This document shows, in pieces, positions 6,891 to 15,208 of a DNA stretch of 30,411 nt (positions are counted from its first letter, which is position 1; each line of letters begins with the position of its first letter). Position numbers and translations under genes: made by a program. The notes beneath the pieces were generated by a model, which saw only the letters and a program-made list of their open reading frames with translations, was not told the origin of the DNA and did not search any database. The stretch is taken from contig JAKQSH010000071.1 of NCBI GenBank assembly GCA_029570245.1, positions 1-30,411 on the forward strand, given 5' to 3'. Source of the DNA: Deltaproteobacteria bacterium. Its GTDB lineage: Bacteria; Myxococcota_A; SURF-8.

Positions 6891-9131
6891 TTACTCGAAG
6901 AGACATACGCCCGGCAGCCAGGGCCGCTTACGACAGATCATACCGTCCGAGCAATCGGCGTTGTCGTCGCAGCCCTGACAATAGAATCCGTTGTCCACAT
7001 AGGCGCTGGCCCAGCCGCACATGGTGCCGGGACGGCAGTTGCCGCTGTCCGTTATGCAGTGCGGTCCGTAGCAGAAATGGTAAATGCTGTCGCAATAAGG
7101 GCCATCGGCGTGTCCGGCGCAGTCGGAAGATGCCGAACACTGTCCGTCAATCGGCATGCATTCCTCATACTGGGTATTGCAGAACATGTTGGCATCCGGC
7201 GGGCAGTCTGAATCGCCGTCGCATGGAAACACATGCTCCTTGCAGTCGCCGTTGCTGCAATAGTGATTTGCCGGACAGTCGGAATTGCTCTGGCATGGTT
7301 CGACATTGACGCATTCGCCGTTAATGCAGGCTTCATCTTCTCCGCAGTCTTCTTTTATCTGCCATTCCGAATAGACCTGCTGCCCCGAACACGCATCAGA
7401 CGAGCCGCTGCAACGCTGTTGAAGATAGCGTACTCCGACATTGCTGCCGGTTCCACTGCCCCACGGACAGCCGTTCTCGATGCCGAGATTGTCGTTGCAT
7501 ACAAAGCTGACTGGTTTGTAATGACAGCCGTCACAGCATGCGCCTGAGCTGCATGTGCAGGTGCAGAGCTGATCGTTGATGCATCCCGACGACTGCGGTG
7601 AGCATATCTGGTATGGCTGGCAGGCGACTGTGACCTCAAAGGCTCCTGTGGCGTTCTGACCGTCGCACTGTGCGCTGTAACCGCTGCAGGTGCGGTTAAG
7701 CACTCTGCGTCCGAAGTCGTCGCCGCAGCTGCTTACTCCTTCGCAGCCATAAGAGTACCCGACGCCGGTCTGACAAACAGTTCCGGCCAGCTTGAACGAG
7801 TGCGTGGAGACGTCACAGCATGGACCTTCGGTGCAGGCCCAGGAGCATGACGCATCATTGACGCAGATTCCGGTGTTGTCCTCGTCACAGGTCTGTGTTG
7901 AATAACAGGCCTGCACCACTTCGGGATTCGACAGCGAAGATATGGTGCCGGTGCAGGCGTTGGAGTAGCCGGAGCAGTAACGCACGCTGGTCTGTTTTTT
8001 GTATAAAGAGCCGCACATGTCGGAAGGATCGGTCGGATCGACCGGATCGCAGTAATACTGTTCTTCATAAGACACATCGCAGATACTGTTGCTGGAGTTG
8101 TAATGACAACCGTCCGAGCAGCATGGGCCGACAGAACACTGACATTGGCAACTGTCATCCGAAACACAGTCTGAGCCGTTCTGCGGCGACCACGCACAGC
8201 GCTGTGACGGTTCGCAGTTCTGCTTTACTACGGGGCTGAAGGTGTATACGTTGCCGCTGCACGACGAGGAATATCCGTCACAGAAACGCTGCTGCGCCCG
8301 TTCGGTTATGGCGCTGCCGCAGGCCGAACCGAAGTCGCAGCCTTCCAGGCCCGGCAGGTCTTCGCATTTACGGCTGGACGGGTAAAAATGACAGCCGTCG
8401 CAGCAGGGGCCGTCGGCTGCCGTACAGACACATTCCAGCTCAAGCTCGGAGTCTCCGTCAGGCGGATTCACGCATTTGCCGTCCAGGCAGATTTGATTCT
8501 CGTAGCAGACCCGCTGGTCGGTCCATACGTTGTTGTCGCAGACTTCAACTTCCATTTCATTTTTGCAGCGCGTCGCACCATGTTCACAGACGAATTCAAC
8601 GTCGTCTTCAGGTTCGGAATCCGGTTCTTCCAGATTGTCGGAATCACTATCGAAAAAATAATCTTCGTCGGAATCGGGGATGTTCGTACATTCGCCTTCA
8701 AGGCAGGGTTCGAAAGACTGACAGGTTTTGAAGAACACCCATTGCTGGTCCTGGCATTTCTGCACTTGAAGATTATTGTCCGGGTCGCAGCGTTTCTCGT
8801 CTTCCACGCATGAGGGGCCGTCAGTCTCTTTTTCGGAGTCGCTCTCAACAGCGGTGTCGCTGTCTTTGTAGCTGTCAGGCGTTGTTTTGTCGCCGTCGCT
8901 TTCTCCGGGTAGACAGATGTTCTTATCCTCGTCGCAGAATCCCGTGCTGCAGTCATCGTCGTTTTCGCAGTATTCGTGACAGCGTGTGTCGAAACAGCGG
9001 TAGTTCTGCGGGCAGTCGTTGTCTGAAGTGCACTCTACTCCGTTCTGTTCGCCGTCTTCCAATTCGGACGACGAGCAGGCAACCGATGCGAGCACAAACA
9101 GAAGCATCATAAAAACGTAAGATTTGCGCAT
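6891..9131 (-). CDS. Cysteine-rich lipoprotein with four disintegrin-like modules
   Basis: The protein has about 746 residues. I chose the ATG at 9131; an in-frame TTG at 9137 has better spacing to GGAGG (6 nt against 12) and is a real alternative. The signal peptide ends at SVAC, with Cys19 as the likely lipidated residue. Residues about 35-80 hold small DxDC/CPxxYxC modules, followed by acidic Asp/Ser linkers and two short C...C modules. From about 234 to 605 there are four tandem modules of about 95-100 residues with the order CxC, GPCCDGCH, CG, RYCSGYS-x-x-C and CxPxQxC. The GxCCDGCxxxxxxxxC and CSGxSxxC elements recall disintegrin domains of animal ADAM proteases. The C-terminal 140 residues hold more small knottin-like modules. 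No catalytic domain is visible. The gene converges on the terminator at 6844-6876. Surface adhesion or binding is a guess. Confidence 0.88.
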   Translation of the reverse strand: MRKSYVFMMLLFVLASVACSSSELEDGEQNGVECTSDNDCPQNYRCFDTRCHEYCENDDDCSTGFCDEDKNICLPGESDGDKTTPDSYKDSDTAVESDSEKETDGPSCVEDEKRCDPDNNLQVQKCQDQQWVFFKTCQSFEPCLEGECTNIPDSDEDYFFDSDSDNLEEPDSEPEDDVEFVCEHGATRCKNEMEVEVCDNNVWTDQRVCYENQICLDGKCVNPPDGDSELELECVCTAADGPCCDGCHFYPSSRKCEDLPGLEGCDFGSACGSAITERAQQRFCDGYSSSCSGNVYTFSPVVKQNCEPSQRCAWSPQNGSDCVSDDSCQCQCSVGPCCSDGCHYNSSNSICDVSYEEQYYCDPVDPTDPSDMCGSLYKKQTSVRYCSGYSNACTGTISSLSNPEVVQACYSTQTCDEDNTGICVNDASCSWACTEGPCCDVSTHSFKLAGTVCQTGVGYSYGCEGVSSCGDDFGRRVLNRTCSGYSAQCDGQNATGAFEVTVACQPYQICSPQSSGCINDQLCTCTCSSGACCDGCHYKPVSFVCNDNLGIENGCPWGSGTGSNVGVRYLQQRCSGSSDACSGQQVYSEWQIKEDCGEDEACINGECVNVEPCQSNSDCPANHYCSNGDCKEHVFPCDGDSDCPPDANMFCNTQYEECMPIDGQCSASSDCAGHADGPYCDSIYHFCYGPHCITDSGNCRPGTMCGWASAYVDNGFYCQGCDDNADCSDGMICRKRPWLPGVCLFE
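7317..8432 (-). repeat. Four tandem disintegrin-like coding modules
   Basis: The modules begin near residues 236, 331, 434 and 527 (numbered from the TTG start). Shared positions include a CxC pair, the GxCC motif followed in three of four by DGCH, a Cys about 10 residues later, CG near the middle, a CSG or CDG-Y/S-S-x-x-C block and a final CxxxQxC. The third module lacks the DGCH histidine context and reads CCDVSTHSF instead. The fourth keeps GACCDGCHY but lacks the central CG pair. Confidence 0.8.
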
Positions 9132-9198
9132 GCTCAAGGCCCACCTCCCATGCGAGACAACTTAAAAATGTAAGAATTCAACTAAACCGCTTGATTTG

Positions 9199-9228
9199 AT
9201 GTTAAATCTCTACCGCAATGGATGTCAA
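9199..9228 (-). promoter_or_regulatory. Predicted promoter for the disintegrin-like lipoprotein
   Basis: On the minus strand a perfect TTGACA (9228-9223) precedes TAACAT (9204-9199) by 18 nt, about 68 nt before the start codon. The -35 is perfect and the -10 is mediocre. Confidence 0.45.
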
Positions 9229-9258
9229 TCAAAGCTGCGCACTGATTTCGCAGCGGGC

Positions 9259-9286
9259 TTGAATATTATGTGTTGATGCTTATATT
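9259..9286 (+). promoter_or_regulatory. Predicted promoter for the dxr-rseP-tsaB operon
   Basis: TTGAAT (9259-9264) and TATATT (9281-9286) are separated by 16 nt. This would give a leader of about 120 nt before dxr. Other weak candidates exist closer to the gene, so confidence is low. Confidence 0.35.
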
Positions 9287-9412
9287 ACACTGGCTGGTAA
9301 AGCCCGGAAACCGTGTGGTTTTTTGTGGCAAATGGCGGCGATTTTTGTTTCGTGTCGTCCGGCTTGATGATAAACTTATTTCTCATACTGAGATGGATAC
9401 AGGTAAGTATTT

Positions 9413-10594
9413 GTGAATATTAAGAATTTGTCAATACTGGGCAGCACCGGATCAATAGGTGCTCAAACTCTCGATATCGTCAGGCGTTTTCCAGAGCGCT
9501 TCAGGGTGACGGCTCTGTCCGCCGGATCGAACGCAGATTTGATGGCGCGCCAGGTGCGCGAATTCAATCCGCTTTTCGTTTCAATGTCCGATCTTGCCGC
9601 AGCCGAAAAGCTTGAGAAACTTCTGCCTGATTTTGAAGGTTCGATTTCCGCCGGGCCCGGAGGCGCAATTGAGGCCGCTGTGCATCCGCAGGCCGACTTT
9701 GTTGTTTCGGCCATAGTTGGAGCCGCAGGAATAGAGCCGACTTATGCCGCCATAAAAGCCGGAAAAACAGTAGCGCTGGCCAACAAGGAGACAATGGTGG
9801 CTGCGGGCCGCATAATTTCGGATGCGGTAAAGGAGACGTCCGCGCCGCTTCTGCCGGTTGATTCCGAACATTCGGCAATTTTTCAGTGTCTTCAGGGTAG
9901 TGCCGGAAATCTTATTCATAAAATTTACCTTACGTCTTCAGGTGGTCCTTTCCGCACCTGGGACGCGGCGCGTATCAGCAAGGCCACACTGGCCGACGCG
10001 CTGGCGCATCCGGTCTGGAATATGGGGCGCAAGGTTACGATAGATTCGTCAACCATGATGAACAAAGGGCTGGAAGTGATCGAAGCCCGCTGGCTTTTCG
10101 ATATTGCGCCGTCTGAAATTCAGATCGTTGTGCATCCCGGCAGTCTGGTGCACAGCATGGTGCAGTTTGCCGACGGTTCCATAATAGCGCAGGCCGGAGC
10201 GCCGGATATGCGCAGTCCCATAGCCTATGCCATGTCGTGGCCCGAACGTCTGCCGCTGGACTTCAACGCCTTCAATCCGCTCGATAAAGGTCGCTGGGAA
10301 TTTTTCCCGCCTGATGCGGAACGTTTCCCCTGCTGGCGTCTGGCCTACGATGCGCTTGATATGGGGGATTATTACCCTGCGGTGCTGAATGCCGCCAATG
10401 AAGTTGCCGTTCAGGCTTTTCTGGACGGAGACATCTCTTATACGCAGATTGCGGCGCTTAACTCTGCCGTTTTATCTCTGGCTTTCCGTGATGGCGTAGC
10501 GCAGAATGCAAACGACATTCCGGCGGTACTGCAGATCGACGCCTGGGCGCGCTCCGCAGCTGATGACATGATTAAAACAAATTCGATCCCCTAG
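9413..10594 (+). CDS. dxr: 1-deoxy-D-xylulose 5-phosphate reductoisomerase
   Basis: This enzyme converts DXP to 2-C-methyl-D-erythritol 4-phosphate with NADPH and a divalent metal, the committed step of the MEP isoprenoid pathway in the cytoplasm. The 393 residues match the family length. The NADPH-binding GSTGSIG is at residues 10-16, LANKE at 122-126, and the metal-binding PVDSEHSAIFQ region at 148-158 with Asp150 and Glu152. The third ligand is in MNKGLEVIEA (Glu221), and SSGGPFR is near 175-181. The start is a GTG directly before the conserved KNLSILGSTGSIG N-terminus; its ribosome site (AGGTAAG) is weak. The stop codon overlaps the AGGAG of rseP, indicating co-transcription. Fully intact. 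Confidence 0.98.
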   Translation: MNIKNLSILGSTGSIGAQTLDIVRRFPERFRVTALSAGSNADLMARQVREFNPLFVSMSDLAAAEKLEKLLPDFEGSISAGPGGAIEAAVHPQADFVVSAIVGAAGIEPTYAAIKAGKTVALANKETMVAAGRIISDAVKETSAPLLPVDSEHSAIFQCLQGSAGNLIHKIYLTSSGGPFRTWDAARISKATLADALAHPVWNMGRKVTIDSSTMMNKGLEVIEARWLFDIAPSEIQIVVHPGSLVHSMVQFADGSIIAQAGAPDMRSPIAYAMSWPERLPLDFNAFNPLDKGRWEFFPPDAERFPCWRLAYDALDMGDYYPAVLNAANEVAVQAFLDGDISYTQIAALNSAVLSLAFRDGVAQNANDIPAVLQIDAWARSAADDMIKTNSIP

Positions 10595-10604
10595 GAGTTG
10601 AGCG

Positions 10605-12290
10605 ATGGTTTCATTATTCTGGGCATTTCTTTTACTGGGCGTTCTGATTCTGGTTCACGAGTTCGGACACTACATAACCGCGAAGCTCACCGGCGTCAAG
10701 GTTCTGCGCTTTTCAATCGGCTTCGGACCTAAAATAATCGGCTTCAAGGCCGGAGAAACCGAGTATCAGATTTCTGCTTTTCCTCTGGGCGGATATGTAA
10801 AGCTTCTGGCTCAGGAGCCCAGCGAAGAAATACCCGAAGGTGAAGAAAAGCGCGCTTTTATCAATGCTCCGCTGTGGGTGCGTTTTCTTGTCGTGTTTGC
10901 CGGCCCGGCCTTTTCGATCCTCTTCCCTATCTTTATATATTTTCCACTTTACCTTTCGGTCGGCGAACTCTACGGAACGCGCATCGGTCAGGTGTTTGAA
11001 GATACTCCGGCTCACAGGGCGGGCATAGTTCCCGGCGATATCGTGCGTTCTTACGACGGCAGAGAGACTATGTACTGGGACGACATGGCGGTTCTTATAC
11101 AGAAGTCATGGGGCCGCGATGTAGACGTTGAAATCGAGCGTGACGGCGAACTGAAAAAATTCACAATCACTCCTGAACGCTTCGAATATAAAGATAAGCT
11201 CGGTGACAGCGTCGTTATCGGACAGATCGGCATTGCCGCCGACGCTGTGCCTGCGGCAGTCGGTCCGGTCGGGGAAAATTCTCCTGCATACCGTGCAGGA
11301 GTTCGTACAGGCGACCGTGTGCTTAAAGCCGATGGACGTGAAGTGAAATTTTACTATGAACTGGATCGCATAATCAAAAATGCGGCTTTATCCGGTAAAG
11401 TGCTTGAACTTCAGTTGCAGCGCCGCGCCGAAGGCGAAGATTTCGAGCAGGCCGGTTCGATAGGCGAAAACAGCGAGGCCGCACAGCCGTTCATGGCGCT
11501 GTTGGAGCCTGAGCAGCGCGAAGACGGTTCTTACTCTTACGGGCTGGTTTCGGCGGACGTAATAGTCGGCAGGGTCGATGAAGGTTCTCCGGCGGCGCTG
11601 GTCGGCATAATGCCGGGTGATGTCGTTAAAAGCATAGACGGAAAAACGGTGTCCTCGTGGACTGTGATAGAAAAAGAATTGCGCTCTAAACTTGACGCAC
11701 CGATAGAGCTTGAAATTATGCGCGGCTCAGAAAAACTGGTGTTCACTTTCTCCCAGAAAAAAGAAGAAGTGAAAGCTGAATACAATCAGATGGTCACGCG
11801 CTATCGTTTCGGAGCATGGTCGGCGCTGCCGTATTCCGAATGGGTCAGAGGCGAACTTGTGAAGGTGAATGGCCGTCTGGGATTCGCGGTTGTGCGTTCG
11901 GTAAAGACTCTGATCGAAATCACCTATCAGGAACTGGTGGTGCTGGGCAAACTGTTCAGCGGCCAGCTGTCATTCAAAATGGTGGGCGGCCCGCTGCTTA
12001 TTTTCGATGTGGCGGGCACGGCAGCCAGAAGCGGCATCGAAGAATATCTGTGGATGATGGCGCTCATTTCAATAAACCTGGGTCTTATAAACCTGCTGCC
12101 TATACCGATTCTGGACGGCGGACATCTCATGTTCTTCAGCATCGAAGCCGTGCTGCGCAAGCCGGTAAACCGCAAACTCAAAGAGCGCGCCACTATGGCC
12201 GGCTTCTTCCTCATAATGCTTATGATGGTGCTGGTGCTGAAAAACGACATCGAACGTTACTGGGAAAATATTGTGGCCTGGTTCTCGTGA
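10605..12290 (+). CDS. rseP: Site-2 intramembrane metalloprotease RseP with three PDZ domains
   Basis: This is an M50-family intramembrane zinc protease. In other bacteria it cleaves anti-sigma factors and remnant signal peptides. The first membrane segment carries the zinc motif HEFGH at residues 18-22. The third zinc ligand lies in the C-terminal membrane segment in the LDGG motif near 503-506, preceded by NLLPIPI. At 561 residues it is about 110 longer than E. coli RseP. The extra length appears to be an additional PDZ: three PDZ-like cores of the form SPAxxAGxxPGDxVxxxDG are visible near 130-155, 220-250 and 325-350. The ATG follows AGGAG by 7 nt. It lies between dxr and tsaB in an apparent operon, a common arrangement for dxr-rseP. 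Confidence 0.96.
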   Translation: MVSLFWAFLLLGVLILVHEFGHYITAKLTGVKVLRFSIGFGPKIIGFKAGETEYQISAFPLGGYVKLLAQEPSEEIPEGEEKRAFINAPLWVRFLVVFAGPAFSILFPIFIYFPLYLSVGELYGTRIGQVFEDTPAHRAGIVPGDIVRSYDGRETMYWDDMAVLIQKSWGRDVDVEIERDGELKKFTITPERFEYKDKLGDSVVIGQIGIAADAVPAAVGPVGENSPAYRAGVRTGDRVLKADGREVKFYYELDRIIKNAALSGKVLELQLQRRAEGEDFEQAGSIGENSEAAQPFMALLEPEQREDGSYSYGLVSADVIVGRVDEGSPAALVGIMPGDVVKSIDGKTVSSWTVIEKELRSKLDAPIELEIMRGSEKLVFTFSQKKEEVKAEYNQMVTRYRFGAWSALPYSEWVRGELVKVNGRLGFAVVRSVKTLIEITYQELVVLGKLFSGQLSFKMVGGPLLIFDVAGTAARSGIEEYLWMMALISINLGLINLLPIPILDGGHLMFFSIEAVLRKPVNRKLKERATMAGFFLIMLMMVLVLKNDIERYWENIVAWFS

Positions 12291-12303
12291 CAAGGGAGAA
12301 AAC

Positions 12304-13020
12304 ATGACTCCAGAAAACATGCTCTGCATCGAAGCCTGTACCGACCGACTGACGCTGGCCTTGTATTCCAAAGGAGAGCTCAAAGCGTTCGACGAGCCGG
12401 AGTCCGGCGGAAAACATCATTGCGAAACGCTGTTGCCTTCAATCGACGAACTTGTTAAAGGTGAGGGGCTTGCACCCGGCGATATCGACGCTGTAGCGGT
12501 CACTCGCGGGCCGGGCAGTTTCACTTCAGTCCGCATTGCGCTTGCAAGCGCACTTGGTCTGGTGCGTCCGCGCAACCTGCCGCTTTTTCCGGTTTCGACT
12601 CTGGAAACACTGGCGGCAAACGTGCGTGACGAAGAACGTCTGGTTCTGACGCTGCTGGACGCCCGCAAGGGTGAAGTTTACGGTGCCATGTATCGCATAA
12701 TAGACGGAGCGCCGCAGGCTGTGCTGCCGGAACGGGTTTCACCGATATCGCAGGTTCTGGAAGAAGCCGCTTCGAAGGTATGCTGCGAGTACATCACCGT
12801 CATAGGTGACGGCACTGCTGCTTATTTTGAAGAAATACGCAGACATACGCGTTTCGTAATCCCTGACAGCAACGAAATTCACAAACCCGACGCCGCCGCA
12901 TTGGGGCGCGTGGCGCTGAAACGTCTGGCAAGGGGGCTTTCGTTTGATGAGCCCGTACCAAATTATCTGCGTCAGCCGGAAGCCGTAGTCAATTTAGGCA
13001 GAACTCCCGAAGGAATGTAA
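12304..13020 (+). CDS. tsaB: tRNA threonylcarbamoyladenosine biosynthesis protein TsaB
   Basis: TsaB is the ASKHA-fold partner of TsaD (with TsaE) in the complex that forms t6A37 on ANN-decoding tRNAs. The 238 residues show the family hallmarks: an N-terminal LCIEACTDRLTLAL strand pair, an HHCETLLP block and the signature VTRGPGSFTSVRIALASALG, followed by LLDARKGEVYGAMY. The chosen ATG is 4 nt after GGGAGAA and 13 nt downstream of the rseP stop. A longer frame reaches back into rseP from a TTG at 12271, but it has no matching sequence or ribosome site. It ends 11 nt from the convergent glycosyltransferase gene with no obvious terminator. Confidence 0.95.
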   Translation: MTPENMLCIEACTDRLTLALYSKGELKAFDEPESGGKHHCETLLPSIDELVKGEGLAPGDIDAVAVTRGPGSFTSVRIALASALGLVRPRNLPLFPVSTLETLAANVRDEERLVLTLLDARKGEVYGAMYRIIDGAPQAVLPERVSPISQVLEEAASKVCCEYITVIGDGTAAYFEEIRRHTRFVIPDSNEIHKPDAAALGRVALKRLARGLSFDEPVPNYLRQPEAVVNLGRTPEGM

Positions 13021-13031
13021 AGCGCCCGGCT

Positions 13032-13802
13032 TCAGTCGGATCGGCTGTATCTGTAATATCCGGCATTGTAGCGCAATGCTACATCCACCGCTCCGGCCGC
13101 CCCTGTCAGAAAATCTCTGAATATCACTTTTGATGCGCCTTCTCCGCGCTGGTCGTACAGTGTCGGGAATTCGACGACGCGCATCCCGTTGGAAAGCCAG
13201 ATGGCCATCATTTCGAGCAGGTGTACCGGCCCGTTGTAACGTATCGGAAAATGCAGCAGCAGTTCGGCAGCCCGGCGTGAATAAAAACGGTAACTGTTGC
13301 TGTAGTCCAGAATTCCCGCTCTCATAGCCGCCCTCAGAAACGTGTTGTAACTGCGGCTGGCTAAGCGGCGAATTAATGGGCGTCCCGCAACTTCCGCGCC
13401 GGCAACGTATTTGGAGGCGATTGCCACATCCGCCACGCTGCGCTGCAGAGCGGCAATGCCTGCCGGTAATTCTTCGGGGCGCTGTGAACCATCGGCGTCC
13501 AGATCGACGAAGACGGAATGCTGTGTATTGTGGAGCAGCCACTCCAGTCCGCGCCTCGAAGCCTGCCCGCGCATGCAGCCGACGCCGCTGCGTTCGCCTT
13601 CCAGCAGATGAATCCGCCTGTCGGTCACAGCGGCTTTCTTTACGATTTCTCTGGTTCCGTCGCGGCTGCCGTCGTCTACAATGCAGATATCATATTCAAA
13701 AGGAGTCAGCGCCGCAGCCGTACGCTCAAGCACGGAGCCTATAGACGCGGCTTCGTTCAGTGTCGGTATGCAGATTGCGATTCCAGAAGAATCATCAGAC
13801 AT
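13032..13802 (-). CDS. Family 2 glycosyltransferase (polyprenyl-phosphate sugar synthase-like)
   Basis: This is a 256-residue GT-A fold enzyme that probably moves a sugar from a nucleotide sugar to a polyprenyl phosphate or another acceptor on the cytoplasmic face of the membrane. Visible motifs are CIPTLNEAASIGSVL near 11-25, DDGSRDGT at 43-50 and the metal-binding VDLDADGSQRPEEL at 99-112. These match the DPM1/GT2 group. No C-terminal membrane helix is seen, unlike many Gram-negative polyprenyl-phosphate synthases. The ATG at 13802 lies 29 nt after the stop of the nucleotide-sugar dehydrogenase, so the two genes are probably co-transcribed. An upstream open stretch overlaps that gene but has no good start codon. 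The sugar and acceptor cannot be read from sequence. Confidence 0.9.
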   Translation of the reverse strand: MSDDSSGIAICIPTLNEAASIGSVLERTAAALTPFEYDICIVDDGSRDGTREIVKKAAVTDRRIHLLEGERSGVGCMRGQASRRGLEWLLHNTQHSVFVDLDADGSQRPEELPAGIAALQRSVADVAIASKYVAGAEVAGRPLIRRLASRSYNTFLRAAMRAGILDYSNSYRFYSRRAAELLLHFPIRYNGPVHLLEMMAIWLSNGMRVVEFPTLYDQRGEGASKVIFRDFLTGAAGAVDVALRYNAGYYRYSRSD

Positions 13803-13831
13803 TTCGAACTCGGCTCCTGCTTTTTTTAGTT

Positions 13832-15082
13832 TTACGTCACCGGCTGACCGACTCCGATACGAACGACCTTCACGCCCGGACGATCTTCTATGTAGCGCCA
13901 TGGATCAAGCACCACCGAGCCGGGTGCATAAGGAAAGACGCGGAATTCCGGGTGCCTGGTTCCGATGAAATAGCAGTACGCCTTGTCGGTCGGGGCCGCT
14001 CCGGCGGAGTCGAAATGCGGATCGTAGCGCACGACACTGTATCCGCGCTCTTCCAGAATATTTCCCAGCAACAGTGCAGGGCTTCCGGTGTCGATTGAGC
14101 ATGAGGGCTTGAACGCCTTGCCCAGTACGCATATCGGGCGGCCTTCGGCGTGCTCTTCAACCAGATCGGCCAGCCAGTCGGTCTGACGTTCGCGCTGCAG
14201 CATGATGTTGCTGAACCAGTCGAAGGACATGCCAAGCTTGCGCGCAAGAAAACTGAGGGCGATGTTGTCGCGCGGATGACAGCCGCCGCCGTCGCCCATG
14301 CCGCCGCTCATGTAGCTTGGCGAAATTATGCGGTCGCGCCCCAGAAACAGAGCGGAAATGACGTTGTCAACATCAGTCCCCGGCATACGGTGGCATATTT
14401 CCATTGCGGTGTTGGCGAATGCGATTTTGGTCGAAATAAAGGTGTTGTAGAGCACCTTGATGAGTTCAGCGTTTTCGATGCTGGTTTTGTAGAATGTCTC
14501 GCCGTGAATGGTGCGGTAAAAAGCTTCGGCTGCCGCTGCGGCTTCGGGGTCGTCAACGCCGAAAAGTACGAATTCTGGATGCAGAAAATCTGGAATTACG
14601 GTACCCATTGCAATGAAAAACGGGTTGTAACAAAGCCGGGTGTGCGGCCCAAGCAGTGGACGGATTTCACGGCGGATGGTTCCGGGCAGAACTGTAGATA
14701 CCACAATCACATTGCGATATTCGCCCAGCTTCTCTATTTCTTCGGCCAGATCGCGCATTCCTGCCGCCAGAAATGAATAATCGAAATCGCGGCGTTCCTC
14801 AGGCAGACGGGTTACACCTTCGAAAAGCGGGGCATGCGGGGTCTGAATGGTTACGAATATCAGTTCTGCAAAGCGTACCACTTCGGACATCGGGCGCAGT
14901 TGAATGCGGCTGTTGTACAGCAGTTCCTGCGCGCCTTTCTCCATGTAACGCATATGACGGGTGCGCAGCGTTTCCTCAACATCAGGCGCGGGGTCCCAGC
15001 CCATGACCTCGTGTCCTTTTTCTTCTATTGCCAGAGCGGTCGGAAGTCCAAGTTTTCCCAGTCCGATAAAACCGATTCGCAT
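13832..15082 (-). CDS. UDP-glucose/GDP-mannose dehydrogenase family protein
   Basis: This is a 416-residue NAD-dependent nucleotide-sugar dehydrogenase, expected to oxidise C6 of a UDP- or GDP-sugar to a uronate in two steps via a thiohemiacetal. The Rossmann motif GFIGLGKLGLP is at the N-terminus, a STVLPGT motif near residues 130-140 and an NPFF motif follow. The active-site lysine is in NAELIKVLYNTF near 210, and the catalytic Cys268 is in GDGGGCHPRD. That last motif differs from the usual FPKD ending of UDP-glucose dehydrogenases (His and Arg in place of Phe and Lys). The ATG at 15082 has AGGA 7 nt upstream; an adjacent GTG at 15085 is less well spaced. It sits upstream of the glycosyltransferase. 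Substrate is unknown. Confidence 0.93.
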   Translation of the reverse strand: MRIGFIGLGKLGLPTALAIEEKGHEVMGWDPAPDVEETLRTRHMRYMEKGAQELLYNSRIQLRPMSEVVRFAELIFVTIQTPHAPLFEGVTRLPEERRDFDYSFLAAGMRDLAEEIEKLGEYRNVIVVSTVLPGTIRREIRPLLGPHTRLCYNPFFIAMGTVIPDFLHPEFVLFGVDDPEAAAAAEAFYRTIHGETFYKTSIENAELIKVLYNTFISTKIAFANTAMEICHRMPGTDVDNVISALFLGRDRIISPSYMSGGMGDGGGCHPRDNIALSFLARKLGMSFDWFSNIMLQRERQTDWLADLVEEHAEGRPICVLGKAFKPSCSIDTGSPALLLGNILEERGYSVVRYDPHFDSAGAAPTDKAYCYFIGTRHPEFRVFPYAPGSVVLDPWRYIEDRPGVKVVRIGVGQPVT

Positions 15083-15178
15083 CACAGGATCCTTTCACGC
15101 CGAAATACGTTAAGCGACGGGCCGGAGATTTGCTGAATAATGTGATTACTGCGTCTTTTATGAATGGAACGCCAAATC

Positions 15179-15208
15179 ATTATATGAAAAATTTCCTTAT
15201 TCAGTCAA
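15179..15208 (-). promoter_or_regulatory. Predicted promoter for the nucleotide-sugar dehydrogenase
   Basis: On the minus strand TTGACT (15208-15203) and a perfect TATAAT (15184-15179) are 18 nt apart. The -35 overlaps the last codons of the upstream membrane-protein gene. The leader would be about 90 nt. This suggests the dehydrogenase and glycosyltransferase can be transcribed independently of the membrane protein. Confidence 0.55.

Noticed and set aside
9308..9325. Small AAACC-GTGT-GGTTT hairpin with T-run upstream of dxr
   Set aside because: The stem is only 5 bp and AT-rich; it is too weak to call as a terminator or attenuator.
12271..12303. Earlier TTG start for tsaB inside rseP
   Set aside because: The ATG at 12304 has a good ribosome site and matches the family N-terminus; the extension is unrelated sequence.
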